NCBI RefSeq assembly: GCF_042682685.1
Contig: NZ_JBHUHX010000015.1
Location: 1 to 64,000 of the forward strand
DNA length: 64,000 nucleotides
DNA from: Imhoffiella fuscus
GTDB taxonomy: Bacteria > Pseudomonadota > Gammaproteobacteria > Chromatiales > Chromatiaceae
Reading direction: 5' to 3'
The notes beneath the pieces are model-generated. The model saw nothing but the letters and a program-made list of their open reading frames with translations. It was not told the DNA's origin and made no database searches. Below, piece by piece: positions 34,410 through 43,785 of the stretch (positions are counted from its first letter, which is position 1; each line of letters opens with the position of its first letter). A program made the translations under genes and the position numbers.

Positions 34410-35540
34410 TTAGAAATTGTGGATCATACCGACGGAGAAACCGTCCCAGCCAGCATCAGGCGCATCGTCGTCGACCTGGGTGTAGACCGCATAGGCCTTG
34501 GTACGCTTGCTCAGGCTGTGATCGAACGCAATCGCCCAAGTGTAGTAATCGCCTTCGATGGCATCCTTGAACTCGTCGACCGTGTTGGCATCGTTGAAAC
34601 GACCGTCACGATTGCCGCTGCCGTACATGGCCTTGACCATGTTGTTGCCGAAGGAGTAACCAGCCTGGATCTGCCACAGCTTCAGCTTCTCGGGCTCGGT
34701 CGAAGGCGAGAGCTGGCCGCCCGGCAGGTTGGAATCTTCTTCGTAGATACCGGTCAGGGTGAAACCGTTCCAGTCCATCAAGCCGAGACCAACACGCCAC
34801 TTGGTGTAATCGTCATCGACGTAGTTGGGGCTCAGCTTGCCCAACTCGCTGGCGGCGGAGTTCATGAACATCTCGTTGCCAAGCGACTCATAGGCCAAGG
34901 ACGCGTAGAAGGGTCCGTTGCTATAGATACCGGCGACGGAGTAGGCCTCGGCCAGGCTGTCGGAGTTGATGTTCTCGCCATAGCCAGCGGTGGAGGAGCC
35001 ACCGGCCACGACCGCAGCGGCCAGCTGGAAGCCGCTCAGGCTGGGGCTGATGTAGGCGATAGCATTGTCGGCGCGCACGTCGTCGAAACCGACGGTGCCG
35101 TTGTAGTCAGCCATGGTGTCGGAGAACAGATCCAACTTGGCGGTGGAAATCTTCATCGGGGTGTCGTGACGACCGACCAGGAAGGTACCCCAGCCGCCGG
35201 CCAGACCCACGTAGCTGTTACGCATGGTGATGGAGTCGTTGCTGCCGGAGGCGATGTTTCCGGAGGCGCTCTCCTCGGTCATCTTGACGCCGAGCTCGAC
35301 CTGGTAGATGGCCTTCAGACCATTGCCCAGATCCTCGGAACCCTTAACACCGATGCGGTTGGCACGACCCTCGCCCGGAATCGAACCCTTACCATTGAGG
35401 CCCCAGCCTTTGAAGCCAGACTCGACATCGGCATAGTCGATGGACATGTGCAGCTTGCCGTAGAGGATCGCATCGGCCATCGCGGCGGTCGGAGCAACCA
35501 TCGCGGCGGCGACCGCCAGGGTAAGAAGTTTCTTGTTCAT
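34410..35540 (-). CDS. Outer-membrane porin, Gram-negative type
   Basis: 376 residues with a signal peptide cut after AMA (residues 1-22) and a mature 16-strand-like beta-barrel ending in phenylalanine (GMIHNF), as needed for BAM recognition. LYGKLHMSIDY at the mature start and GSEDLGNGLKAIYQVE are Porin_4 hallmarks. It forms diffusion trimers for small solutes. The strong promoter and leader suggest high expression. Substrate preference cannot be read from the sequence. Confidence 0.93.
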   Translation of the reverse strand: MNKKLLTLAVAAAMVAPTAAMADAILYGKLHMSIDYADVESGFKGWGLNGKGSIPGEGRANRIGVKGSEDLGNGLKAIYQVELGVKMTEESASGNIASGSNDSITMRNSYVGLAGGWGTFLVGRHDTPMKISTAKLDLFSDTMADYNGTVGFDDVRADNAIAYISPSLSGFQLAAAVVAGGSSTAGYGENINSDSLAEAYSVAGIYSNGPFYASLAYESLGNEMFMNSAASELGKLSPNYVDDDYTKWRVGLGLMDWNGFTLTGIYEEDSNLPGGQLSPSTEPEKLKLWQIQAGYSFGNNMVKAMYGSGNRDGRFNDANTVDEFKDAIEGDYYTWAIAFDHSLSKRTKAYAVYTQVDDDAPDAGWDGFSVGMIHNF

Positions 35541-35613
35541 GCTGTTCTCCGCTATGTTGTGAATTTGTCAGATTGACTGCAGAAACCGAGCGCAATCATG
35601 CTTTGCGCTGTGA

Positions 35614-35642
35614 ACTATAGAGGACGACATGGCGTTTTGCAA
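35614..35642 (-). promoter_or_regulatory. Sigma70 promoter of the porin gene
   Basis: Minus strand TTGCAA (plus 35637-35642), 17 bases, TATAGT (plus 35614-35619). Transcription would begin near 35607, leaving a leader of about 67 bases. Confidence 0.8.
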
Positions 35643-35652
35643 CAGATTGGGC

Positions 35653-35689
35653 GAAAAAAAGACACACCAGACCGTTGTGTATCTTTTTT
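35653..35689 (-). promoter_or_regulatory. A/T-rich inverted repeat upstream of the porin promoter
   Basis: Arms AAAAAAAGAcACAC (35653-35666) and GTGTaTCTTTTTT (35676-35689) are complementary but for one pair. They flank a 9-base centre some 45-80 bases upstream of the predicted start of transcription. Could be an operator, an UP-like A-tract, or a terminator remnant. Confidence 0.45.
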
Positions 35690-36150
35690 GCACTCACTAG
35701 GCATTCGAATCGCTGTACGCACATCTTAACGGCTTGAAAAATGACCGATCGATCGATCGACGTCAACCTGCCAAATACCCTAACCACGTCTCAAGAAAGT
35801 CCCTGACGCAGATCCGTTCACTCGAACCCGCCCCATAACCTTCGACATGTGACGCAGAACAACGAGACAAAAACCCCGCTCCCACCGAAAACATGACGCG
35901 CCGCGACACCGGAGCATGTCAGCAGCGCAACTCGCCTCCCGAGTCGCTACGCGAACCGGACTGAATCTCCCACGATACAGATGGCATACGTCGACCTGAA
36001 TCGCTTCAAGGGCGTCAACAAAACCTACGTGCACGCCGTCGGCGCCGGTTGCGGCAATCGGTCGTACAGCGGCTGCGCGAAACCTTCCGCCGTGCCCCGC
36101 TGGGGGACGTCCGGAGCCTGCTCCGACCGGCCAGGCCCAGCGGCAACGGA

Positions 36151-37161
36151 TCAACGCAAGCCGTAAATCTGGTCGAACAGACCACCATCGGCAAAATGCT
36201 TGCGCTGGACCGCCTGCCAGCCACCCAGGTCGTCGATCCCGACCCTCTCGACCTTGACGAAACGCTCGGCGAAGCGGGCAGCCACCCCGGGATCGCTCGG
36301 GCGGTAGAAATGCGTGGCCGCCAGTTCCTGCGCCGCCGGCGTATAGAGGAATTCGAGATAGGCGGTCGCGACCGCGCGGGTTCCCTTCTTGTCGACGGTC
36401 CGATCGACCACCGCGACCGGCGGCTCGGCGCGAATGGACAGCGACGGGACGACGATCTCGAAGCGTTCCTCACCGAACTCCCGAAGCGCCAGGTAGGCCT
36501 CGTTCTCCCAGGACAGCAGCACGTCGCCCAACCCCCGTTGCACGAAGGTGGTGGTGGCCCCGCGCGCGCCCGAATCCAGCACCGGGACATGGTGATAGAG
36601 CTGTGCCATGTAGTCCTTCACCTTGGCCTCGTCTCCGCCGTAACGACGCTCGGCCCAGGCCCAGGCGGCCAGATAGTTCCAGCGCGCCCCGCCTGAGGTC
36701 TTGGGATTGGGCGTGATGATGGCGACGCCATCCCGGATCAGATCTGCCCAGTCGTGAATCCCCTTGGGATTGCCCTTGCGCACCAGGAAGACGATGGTCG
36801 AGCTGTAGGGCGCACTGCGGTGCGGCAGACGCGACTGCCAGTCCTTGGCGAGCATGCCCTGCTCGGCGATGGCGTCGATATCGTAGGACAGCGCGAGCGT
36901 CACCACATCCGCCTCCAGCCCGTCGGCGACCGCGCGCGCCTGTTTGCCCGAACCGCCATGGGACTGCTGGATGACGAGCCGCTCTCCGGTCCGGGCCTTC
37001 CACTCGGCGATGAAGGCGGGGTTGAAAGCCTGATAGAACTCGCGGGTCGGGTCGTAGGAGACGTTGAGCAGGGTGGTCTCGGCCAGGACGGGTGCGGCGA
37101 GAACGAGCCCCAGCAGACCGCCGGCAAGCAAGCGGAACGAAGGCGCGAATGGGTGCTTCAT
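36151..37161 (-). CDS. sbp: Periplasmic sulfate-binding protein
   Basis: 336 residues with a signal peptide (1-27). SBP family of ABC sulfate uptake: LLNVSYDPTREFYQAFN, QSHGGSGKQARAV and NPKTSGGARWNYLAAW include the ligand-binding residues. It delivers sulfate to CysTWA, encoded divergently. ATG at 37159-37161 chosen for the signal peptide; the upstream extension lacks coding look. Thiosulfate binding (CysP) is a possible alternative. Confidence 0.93.
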   Translation of the reverse strand: MKHPFAPSFRLLAGGLLGLVLAAPVLAETTLLNVSYDPTREFYQAFNPAFIAEWKARTGERLVIQQSHGGSGKQARAVADGLEADVVTLALSYDIDAIAEQGMLAKDWQSRLPHRSAPYSSTIVFLVRKGNPKGIHDWADLIRDGVAIITPNPKTSGGARWNYLAAWAWAERRYGGDEAKVKDYMAQLYHHVPVLDSGARGATTTFVQRGLGDVLLSWENEAYLALREFGEERFEIVVPSLSIRAEPPVAVVDRTVDKKGTRAVATAYLEFLYTPAAQELAATHFYRPSDPGVAARFAERFVKVERVGIDDLGGWQAVQRKHFADGGLFDQIYGLR

Positions 37162-37409
37162 GATGGAATCCTGTCTGTCGGCAAGGTTTGGTGCGCCCCA
37201 TTGAAAAGCCCCGCGCATCCGGGACCAACCAAGAAAAACCGCATTGCTTATCAGACGACGCACCAGAACGCGGCATATCAGAATCCCTGCTTAACAAAGC
37301 AGAATTCGCTCGTTCCAGCCGTCACGCCACTGACATACCCTTCCGTGACCGATACGCACGGCCGCCGCGCCCTGCCCCAAGCACGCCCGATCCGGCAAGT
37401 ACATCATCC

Positions 37410-38264
37410 ATGAGTTTTGCGACCGCACTCGCTCCAGCGCCCCAGACCCGCGTCCTGCCGAGTTTCCGTCTGGCGCTGGGCTACACCCTGATCTATCTGT
37501 CGCTCATGGTGCTCATCCCGCTGGCGGCCGTGTTCCTGCGGACCACGACCCTGTCATGGGAGGCATTCTGGACCATCGTGACGGCGCCGCGCGTGGTAGC
37601 GACCTACCGACTGTCCTTCGGCGCCGCGCTCCTGGCGGCGGCGATCAACGGATTCTTCGGACTGCTGCTGGCCTGGACCCTGGTCCGCTACCGCTTTCCG
37701 GGCAAACGGATCGTCGATGCGCTGGTCGATCTGCCCTTCGCCCTGCCGACCGCGGTGGCCGGCATCTCGCTGACCGCGCTCTATGCCGCAAACGGCTGGA
37801 TCGGGCGTCTGCTCGAACCGGTCGGGATCGAGGTCGCCTTCACCCCGCTCGGGGTCCTGGTGGCGATGGTGTTCATCGGGGTGCCCTTCGTGGTCCGCAC
37901 GGTGCAGCCCGTCCTCGAGGATCTGGAGCGCGACCTGGAAGAGGCCGCCGCCAGTCTCGGCGCGACCCGCGTCCAGACCTTCTGGCGGGTCATCCTGCCG
38001 ACGCTCTGGCCCGCCCTCCTGACCGGCTTCGCCCTGGCCTTCGCGCGGGCGGTGGGCGAATACGGCTCGGTGATCTTCATCGCCGGCAACATCCCGATGA
38101 TCTCGGAAATCACACCGCTCATCATCATCACCAAGCTCGAACAGTACGACTATGCGGGCGCGACGGCGGTCGCCAGCGTCATGCTGGTCTTCTCGTTCGC
38201 CATGCTGCTCTCGATCAACCTGCTTCAGGCCTGGAGCGCGCGCCGCGCCGGGAGGAACCGCTGA
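37410..38264 (+). CDS. cysT: Sulfate ABC transporter permease CysT/CysU
   Basis: 284 residues with six transmembrane helices and the EAA loop EEAAASLGATRVQTFWRVILP that docks the ATPase. Inner-membrane half of the sulfate channel. Divergent from sbp; the 248-base gap should hold promoters and CysB sites, which I cannot define by eye. Stop overlaps cysW start. Confidence 0.94.
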   Translation: MSFATALAPAPQTRVLPSFRLALGYTLIYLSLMVLIPLAAVFLRTTTLSWEAFWTIVTAPRVVATYRLSFGAALLAAAINGFFGLLLAWTLVRYRFPGKRIVDALVDLPFALPTAVAGISLTALYAANGWIGRLLEPVGIEVAFTPLGVLVAMVFIGVPFVVRTVQPVLEDLERDLEEAAASLGATRVQTFWRVILPTLWPALLTGFALAFARAVGEYGSVIFIAGNIPMISEITPLIIITKLEQYDYAGATAVASVMLVFSFAMLLSINLLQAWSARRAGRNR

Positions 38265-39145
38265 TGGCCACGGCCGCAACGCTCGCCGCCAGTATTGCGA
38301 ACGACCGCGCACCAGCCAACGCCATCAGCGAGCCGCCCTGGCTCAAGGGGTTGATTCTGACGACCGCGCTAGGTTTCTTCGCGCTCTTTCTGCTGATGCC
38401 CCTGCTGGCGGTGTTCGCCGAGGCGCTGCGCAAGGGCTGGCTCACCTATTTCGGCGCCCTCGCCGACCCGGACGCACTGGCGGCGGCGCGGCTCACCCTG
38501 ACGGTCGCGGCGGTCGCGGTTCCGCTCAATCTGGTGTTCGGCGTCGCCGCCGCCTGGACGATCGCCAAGTTCGAGTTCCGAGGCAAACGGCTACTGACGA
38601 CCCTGATCGACCTGCCCTTCTCGGTCTCGCCGGTCATCGCCGGTCTCATCTTCGTGCTGCTGTTCGGCGCCCACGGCTGGTTCGGGGCCTGGCTGTTCGA
38701 GCACGACATCAAGATCATCTTCGCCGTCCCAGGCATCCTGATGGCGACGGTGTTCGTCACCTTTCCCTTCATCGCGCGCGAGCTGATCCCGCTGATGGAG
38801 GCGCAGGGGAAAGAGGAGGAAGAGGCGGCCGTGGTGCTGGGAGCCAACGGTCTGCAAACGCTGTGGCGGGTCACCCTGCCCAACGTCAAATGGGGCCTGC
38901 TGTACGGGGTGATCCTCTGCAACGCCCGCGCGATGGGCGAGTTCGGCGCCGTCAGCGTGGTCTCCGGTCACATCCGAGGACTGACCAACACCTTGCCGCT
39001 GCACGTCGAGATCCTCTACAACGAATACAACTTCGCCGCCGCCTTCGCGGTGGCCTCGCTGCTGGCGCTGCTGGCCATCCTGACCCTGGGGCTGAAGTCG
39101 CTCGTCGAATGGCGGGCACGCCGGGGCATCGAACACCCCCACTGA
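38264..39145 (+). CDS. cysW: Sulfate ABC transporter permease CysW
   Basis: 293 residues, six helices, EAA loop EEAAVVLGANGLQTLWRVTLP. Pairs with CysT. ATG at 38264 overlaps the cysT stop by one base (TGATG). The N-terminal 20 residues are polar and longer than usual. Confidence 0.94.
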   Translation: MATAATLAASIANDRAPANAISEPPWLKGLILTTALGFFALFLLMPLLAVFAEALRKGWLTYFGALADPDALAAARLTLTVAAVAVPLNLVFGVAAAWTIAKFEFRGKRLLTTLIDLPFSVSPVIAGLIFVLLFGAHGWFGAWLFEHDIKIIFAVPGILMATVFVTFPFIARELIPLMEAQGKEEEEAAVVLGANGLQTLWRVTLPNVKWGLLYGVILCNARAMGEFGAVSVVSGHIRGLTNTLPLHVEILYNEYNFAAAFAVASLLALLAILTLGLKSLVEWRARRGIEHPH

Positions 39146-39155
39146 GGAGACACCC

Positions 39156-40241
39156 ATGAGCATCAGGGTCGAGCATATCCACAAACGCTTCGGCGACTTC
39201 GCCGCGCTGAACGACGTCTCGCTCGATTTTCCGTCGGGCGCCCTGACCGCCTTGCTGGGTCCGTCCGGCTGCGGCAAGACCACGCTGCTACGGATCATCG
39301 CCGGACTGGAGTCGGCGGACAGCGGTCGCGTCATCCTCGACGACGAGGACGCCTCCGGCACCCACGTGCGTCAGCGCCGGGTCGGATTCGTCTTCCAGCA
39401 CTACGCCCTCTTTCGTCACATGACGGTATTCGAGAACATCGCCTTCGGATTGCGGGTCAAGCCGCGCCGCGAGCGTCCCAGGGAGGCCGACATCCGCCGT
39501 CGGGTCCAGCGGCTGCTCGATCTGGTCCAGCTCGGATCGCTCGCCGAGCGCTTCCCGCCCCAGCTGTCCGGCGGACAGCGCCAGCGGGTCGCGCTCGCCC
39601 GCGCCCTAGCGGTCGAACCCTGCGTCCTGCTGCTCGACGAGCCCTTCGGCGCGCTCGACGCCCAAGTCCGCAAGGATCTGCGGCGCTGGCTGCGCCGTCT
39701 GCACGACGAATTGCACATCACCTCGGTCTTCGTCACACACGACCAGGAGGAGGCGCTGGAGGTCGCCGACCGGGTCGTGCTGATGAACCAAGGACGGGTG
39801 GAACAATGGGGAACGCCCGACGCGGTCTACGAGCATCCGTCGACGCCCTTCGTCTATGGGTTCCTGGGCGCGGTCAACCGCTTCCAGGGCCATATCGATG
39901 GGGCGCATCTGCGGATCGGCGAGGCGCGCCTGGCCCACCATCAGAACGCGGCGGCACACGGCAGCCAGGCGGTCGGCTTCGTCCGCCCTCACGAGCTGGA
40001 AATCCTCACCGATCCCATGGCCGACCAGGGTATCGAGGCCCTGGTGGCGCGCGTCCTGACCTTCGGGGCCAATGCACGCATCGAACTCGAGGATCCGATC
40101 GGAGACGCTGACACGGGCGAGCCACGGCATTACGAGGTGATCCTGCCGCGCGAGCGCATCGCCGAACTGGGCCTGACGGCCGGACAGACGGTACGGCTGG
40201 CCCCTTCGCGGATCCAGGTCTTCGCCGAGCGGGCCGCCTGA
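39156..40241 (+). CDS. cysA: Sulfate ABC transporter ATPase CysA
   Basis: 361 residues. Walker A GPSGCGKT, signature LSGGQRQR, Walker B VLLLDEPFGALD, and a C-terminal TOBE-like regulatory domain (from about 240). Energises CysTW. It has a normal ribosome binding site and ends just before cysB. Confidence 0.96.
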   Translation: MSIRVEHIHKRFGDFAALNDVSLDFPSGALTALLGPSGCGKTTLLRIIAGLESADSGRVILDDEDASGTHVRQRRVGFVFQHYALFRHMTVFENIAFGLRVKPRRERPREADIRRRVQRLLDLVQLGSLAERFPPQLSGGQRQRVALARALAVEPCVLLLDEPFGALDAQVRKDLRRWLRRLHDELHITSVFVTHDQEEALEVADRVVLMNQGRVEQWGTPDAVYEHPSTPFVYGFLGAVNRFQGHIDGAHLRIGEARLAHHQNAAAHGSQAVGFVRPHELEILTDPMADQGIEALVARVLTFGANARIELEDPIGDADTGEPRHYEVILPRERIAELGLTAGQTVRLAPSRIQVFAERAA

Positions 40242-40242
40242 G

Positions 40243-41166
40243 ATGAACTTCCAACAGCTGCGCATCGTGCGCGAGACGGTCCGTCGCCAGTTCAATCTGA
40301 CCGAGGTGGCCAACGCCCTCTTCACCGCCCAATCGGGCGTCTCCAAACACATCAAGGATCTGGAGGACGAACTCGGCGTCGAGCTGTTCGTGCGCAACGG
40401 CAAGCGGCTGCTCGGCCTGACCGAGCCGGGCAAGGAATTGCTGCCCATGGTCGAGCGTATCCTGCTGGAGACGCAGAACATCAAACATCTGAGCGAGGAG
40501 TTCGCCCAACAGGACAGCGGCCATCTGGCGATCGCCACGACCCACACCCAGGCCCGCTATGCCCTGCCCCCCGTGGTGAGCCGATTCAAACAGGCCTTTC
40601 CCAAGGTGCACCTGGAATTGCATCAATGCGGGCCACGGGAGATCGTCGCGCTGCTACATGGGGGACAGGTCGATATCGGTATCGCCACCGAGGCGCTGGG
40701 CGACGAGGCAGGCCTGGCGACCTTTCCCTTCTACGAATGGCGGCATGCCCTGATCGTGCCCGACGGGCATCCGCTGATCGACGCCACGCCGCTGACGCTG
40801 AAGACGATCGCCGCCTATCCCATCATCACCTACCACCCAGGCATCACAGGCCGCGCCCGCATCGACGTGGCCTTCGCCAGCGCCGGACTCAGCCCCAATC
40901 TGGTGATGTCGGCACTGGACTCGGACGTCATCAAGGCCTATGTGGAATTGGGCCTCGGCGTCGGCATCATCGCCGCCATGGCCTATCATCCGGTACGCGA
41001 CGCCGGGTTGCACCTGTTGGAGGCGCCGCATCTGTTCGGGGTCAACAGGGCCCGCATCGCGCTGCGCCGGGGCCGCTATCTGCGCGACTATGCGCTGAGT
41101 TTCATCACCGATTGCGCCCCCGAACTCACGTCAGGGGAGATCCGCGAAGCCGTCTTTCCTAAATAG
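40243..41166 (+). CDS. cysB: LysR-type regulator CysB
   Basis: 307 residues: N-terminal winged helix (FNLTEVANALFTAQSGVSKHIKDLEDELG) and a C-terminal inducer-binding domain containing ATTHTQARYALP, the CysB/Cbl hallmark for the acetylserine/sulfate site. Begins one base after the cysA stop, so it is probably in the same transcript. Expected to activate sbp/cysTWA under sulfur limitation. Confidence 0.93.
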   Translation: MNFQQLRIVRETVRRQFNLTEVANALFTAQSGVSKHIKDLEDELGVELFVRNGKRLLGLTEPGKELLPMVERILLETQNIKHLSEEFAQQDSGHLAIATTHTQARYALPPVVSRFKQAFPKVHLELHQCGPREIVALLHGGQVDIGIATEALGDEAGLATFPFYEWRHALIVPDGHPLIDATPLTLKTIAAYPIITYHPGITGRARIDVAFASAGLSPNLVMSALDSDVIKAYVELGLGVGIIAAMAYHPVRDAGLHLLEAPHLFGVNRARIALRRGRYLRDYALSFITDCAPELTSGEIREAVFPK

Positions 41167-41270
41167 ACGCGAATTGATTCGCACCCACGCACATCGGAAC
41201 GCCATTGCTGAGCGGTGCCGACTCCTGCGGGGGAATGGGACGCACCCTGATGCCCCCGAACGGCACGGAA

Positions 41271-42161
41271 TCAGGAGCCCGAACCTGCCTGGACCATCGA
41301 TTCGCACAGCCGCACCCAGTCGTCGTCCGCAATCTTCAGCTCTCGCCAGATCGCATCTTCCTCGGAGCAGACTTCGGACATGTCGAGCGATCCCTCGGAG
41401 AAGGCGGACAGCCGATGCGCCAGATTCGCCAGCGCGACCAAGGCGCGCACCTTGGGGTCATCCACCTCGGAGCACTCGACCCTGTGGTGCAGATAGATGG
41501 CCAGGGCCATCTGATCGGGCAGCTTCCAGTTACCGGCGAGCAGGAAGCTGACGGTCGGATGATCCACGCCAAGATGCTTCATCTCGAAATCGATCAGCAC
41601 TGCGCTATCCGTGTGCCGATGGAGGATGAACTCGGTACTGTAGGACTCGAACAGGCCGGTGAAAACCAGACAACCAACGTCGTGCATCATGCCGAACAGA
41701 TAGGCCTCGTCCGGGGTGACGCCCCGCGACAGGCGCGCGATTTCGACCATGGTGCGCGCCTCTTCGAGTATGGAATCCCAGACGACCTTCGACTCTCCAC
41801 CCTGATCCGCCAGCATGCGGTCGATCGCCTCGGCCGTCACCATGTTGGCCAAACGGCGCAGCCCCATGATGGATACGGCCTGCTGAACGCTCCCCACCTT
41901 AGCGGACAGACCGAACGCAGGCGAATTGATGGTCTTGAGCAGCTTGCCGGTGATGGCAATATCCTGCCCGATGAGTTCAGACGCCTTCTGCATGTTCGGA
42001 TCGGGGCGTTCCAGCTCGTCCTTCAGCGCCAGCACGATATCCGGTATCGGGGGAAGCTTGGCCTTCTTGACGACATCGAATGCCGCCTCCAGCGCCGGTC
42101 GCGAGGGATAGAGCCGGTTATCGGTGGATGTCGGAGCAGCAGCCCCTGTCGTCGTAGCCAT
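41271..42161 (-). CDS. HDOD-domain signalling protein
   Basis: 296 residues, single HDOD domain (about 35-235), a relative of HD phosphohydrolases lacking catalysis: LPPIPDIVLALKDEL, ITGKLLKTINSPAFGL and MHDVGCLVFTGL. Such proteins act as adaptors in bacterial signalling. The ATG at 42159 is chosen on domain position; ATGs further upstream are possible. Divergent from pldA. Confidence 0.85.
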   Translation of the reverse strand: MATTTGAAAPTSTDNRLYPSRPALEAAFDVVKKAKLPPIPDIVLALKDELERPDPNMQKASELIGQDIAITGKLLKTINSPAFGLSAKVGSVQQAVSIMGLRRLANMVTAEAIDRMLADQGGESKVVWDSILEEARTMVEIARLSRGVTPDEAYLFGMMHDVGCLVFTGLFESYSTEFILHRHTDSAVLIDFEMKHLGVDHPTVSFLLAGNWKLPDQMALAIYLHHRVECSEVDDPKVRALVALANLAHRLSAFSEGSLDMSEVCSEEDAIWRELKIADDDWVRLCESMVQAGSGS

Positions 42162-42441
42162 TCGAAAATCACCATCGGAGCAGGAAATCATGCGGGAATG
42201 TTGGGACCTGACGCGCACCGAAGCAACCCCGGCTACGGGGAGCGATAGATGGACACGACCAGCGGAAACGCAAACCGAGCGACAGCGCACATGATGCGGA
42301 TTGAAATCGCTCCGAGGCCAAGACATAGTGCGCGAAACGACGGGCATCGTCGAAATGGCCGAATCGACTCCCTCTCGTGAGGCCCGCCCATCGGCCATCC
42401 AGCGCCAAAACCCGGCGAACCTCGATCTAAGGAGTCCTATC

Positions 42442-43566
42442 ATGGACGTTTTGCCAGCCGCGAATAGACCGACAGAAGAACCGATCCCCGCACCCGAAGT
42501 CGCGCGAACCGCCACGAGACCATCAGAGATCGCCGTGAATCGACCCCGCTGGATCGTCTGGGTCGCCTGCATTCTATGGCCGAGCATCGGCCTGGCGAGC
42601 GCGAATCTGGAGGACGGACTCGCGCGCTGCGCGGCCATCGCCGAGTCGAGCGACCGACTGGCCTGTTTCGATACCCTGGCCAAGCACGAACCGAGGGTCA
42701 AGCCAGGCATCGCGGTCGCTCCAGTCCCTCTGCCGGCCGCCGAAACGCCAGCGGTCGCCGCCCAGCCCATGACTGCCGCTAAGGCGCCCTCGATACCCGA
42801 CATCGGAGAAGAGGCGAGCCAGCGGCGCTCGCTCGGAATCCGCCCCTATCGACCGAACTACCTCCTGCCGGTCTCCTACAACGACAATCCCAACCGCAAC
42901 GTACCGGGTGAGGAGCGTATCGACATCCCCTTCCTCGGCGATGCGCTCGACAATGTCGAGATGAAGTTCCAGATCAGCTTCGAGGTGCCGATCTGGACCA
43001 ACATTATCAACCGCGACTTGGACCTCTACTTCGCCTACACCCAACTCGCCTTCTTCCAGGCCTACAATCAGGAATACTCGTCGCCCTTCCGCGAGACCAA
43101 CTACGAGCCCGAGCTGGGCCTGAATTGGCAGCCGAATCTCTCTGCGCTGGGTTGGCGTCTGTACTCGGCGCGGGTCATGCTGAACCATCAATCCAACGGC
43201 CGCTCCGACCCATTGTCGCGGAGCTGGAACCGTCTGATCGGACAAGTCGAGGCCGAGCGGGGTCCGTTCCAGCTCGCCCTGAGGGTCTGGTCGCCGCTCG
43301 AACCCAATCCGTCTGATAACCCGGACATCTACGAGTATCTGGGCTACGGCGAACTCCACGGCGGTTACGATCTGGGCAAGCACCATTTCGGCGTCATGTT
43401 CCGCAACCCCACGCACCCCAGCGTCCAGCTCGACTGGACCTATCCTTTGAGCGATTCGATCAAGGTCTACGCCCAATATTTCAACGGCTACGGCGAAAGC
43501 CTGATCGATTTCGACCACTCGGTGAACCGCATCGGAGTCGGCTTCCTGCTGAACGAATGGCCATAG
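42442..43566 (+). CDS. pldA: Outer-membrane phospholipase A1 (OMPLA)
   Basis: 374 residues. Catalytic triad H249, S251 and N263 in LNHQSNGR and SWNR contexts have exactly the spacing of the E. coli enzyme. The 12-strand barrel spans about 135-374. The N-terminal part is unusual: a 33-residue polar lead before the hydrophobic segment (36-54), then a cysteine-containing segment (CAAIAESSDRLACFD). ATG 42442 has AAGGAG; a GTG at 42532 would give a standard signal peptide. Confidence 0.9.
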   Translation: MDVLPAANRPTEEPIPAPEVARTATRPSEIAVNRPRWIVWVACILWPSIGLASANLEDGLARCAAIAESSDRLACFDTLAKHEPRVKPGIAVAPVPLPAAETPAVAAQPMTAAKAPSIPDIGEEASQRRSLGIRPYRPNYLLPVSYNDNPNRNVPGEERIDIPFLGDALDNVEMKFQISFEVPIWTNIINRDLDLYFAYTQLAFFQAYNQEYSSPFRETNYEPELGLNWQPNLSALGWRLYSARVMLNHQSNGRSDPLSRSWNRLIGQVEAERGPFQLALRVWSPLEPNPSDNPDIYEYLGYGELHGGYDLGKHHFGVMFRNPTHPSVQLDWTYPLSDSIKVYAQYFNGYGESLIDFDHSVNRIGVGFLLNEWP

Positions 43567-43587
43567 GTTCCGTCCAGTTTCCGCTTC

Positions 43588-43631
43588 CCAGTCTTCAAGA
43601 CTGGCCATCGGCCGCACTCCCCGGCCGGTGG
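43588..43631. repeat. Two adjacent hairpins downstream of pldA
   Basis: CCAGTCT/AGACTGG (43588-43604) and CCATCGGCC/GGCCGGTGG (43605-43631) abut with no gap. No T-tract follows. They may terminate pldA, or be a lone end of an IS200/IS605-like element. No transposase is near. Confidence 0.4.
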
Positions 43632-43785
43632 CTTACCTCGATGTAATCCACTCGCCAGCGTTCGTTAAGGTGCCCTGGCGGATACTGTCAGCGTCGGGAA
43701 AGAAGACTCACGTCGAAACAGGATCGCAGCACCATCGCGGCGATCCATGGGTTTAAACGCCATTTAGACACAAGGGGAGACTTCG

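Larger units (their letters stand above)
35541..36150. other. Porin-sbp intergenic region
   Basis: 610 bases. Left part holds the porin leader, its promoter and an A/T-rich inverted repeat. 35742-35760 is a run of overlapping GATC units. The rest up to the sbp stop has only weak open frames; one begins MAYVDLN, reminiscent of the YVDLNPxR motif of REP-associated transposases, but is otherwise unrelated-looking. No terminator for sbp stands out. Confidence 0.55.

Noticed and set aside
35981..36166. Open frame starting MAYVDLN, like a REP-associated transposase motif
   Set aside because: Only seven residues fit; the rest lacks the HUH histidines, so no relic can be supported.
43588..43631. Definite insertion sequence
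   Set aside because: No transposase or second end nearby; kept only as hairpins.
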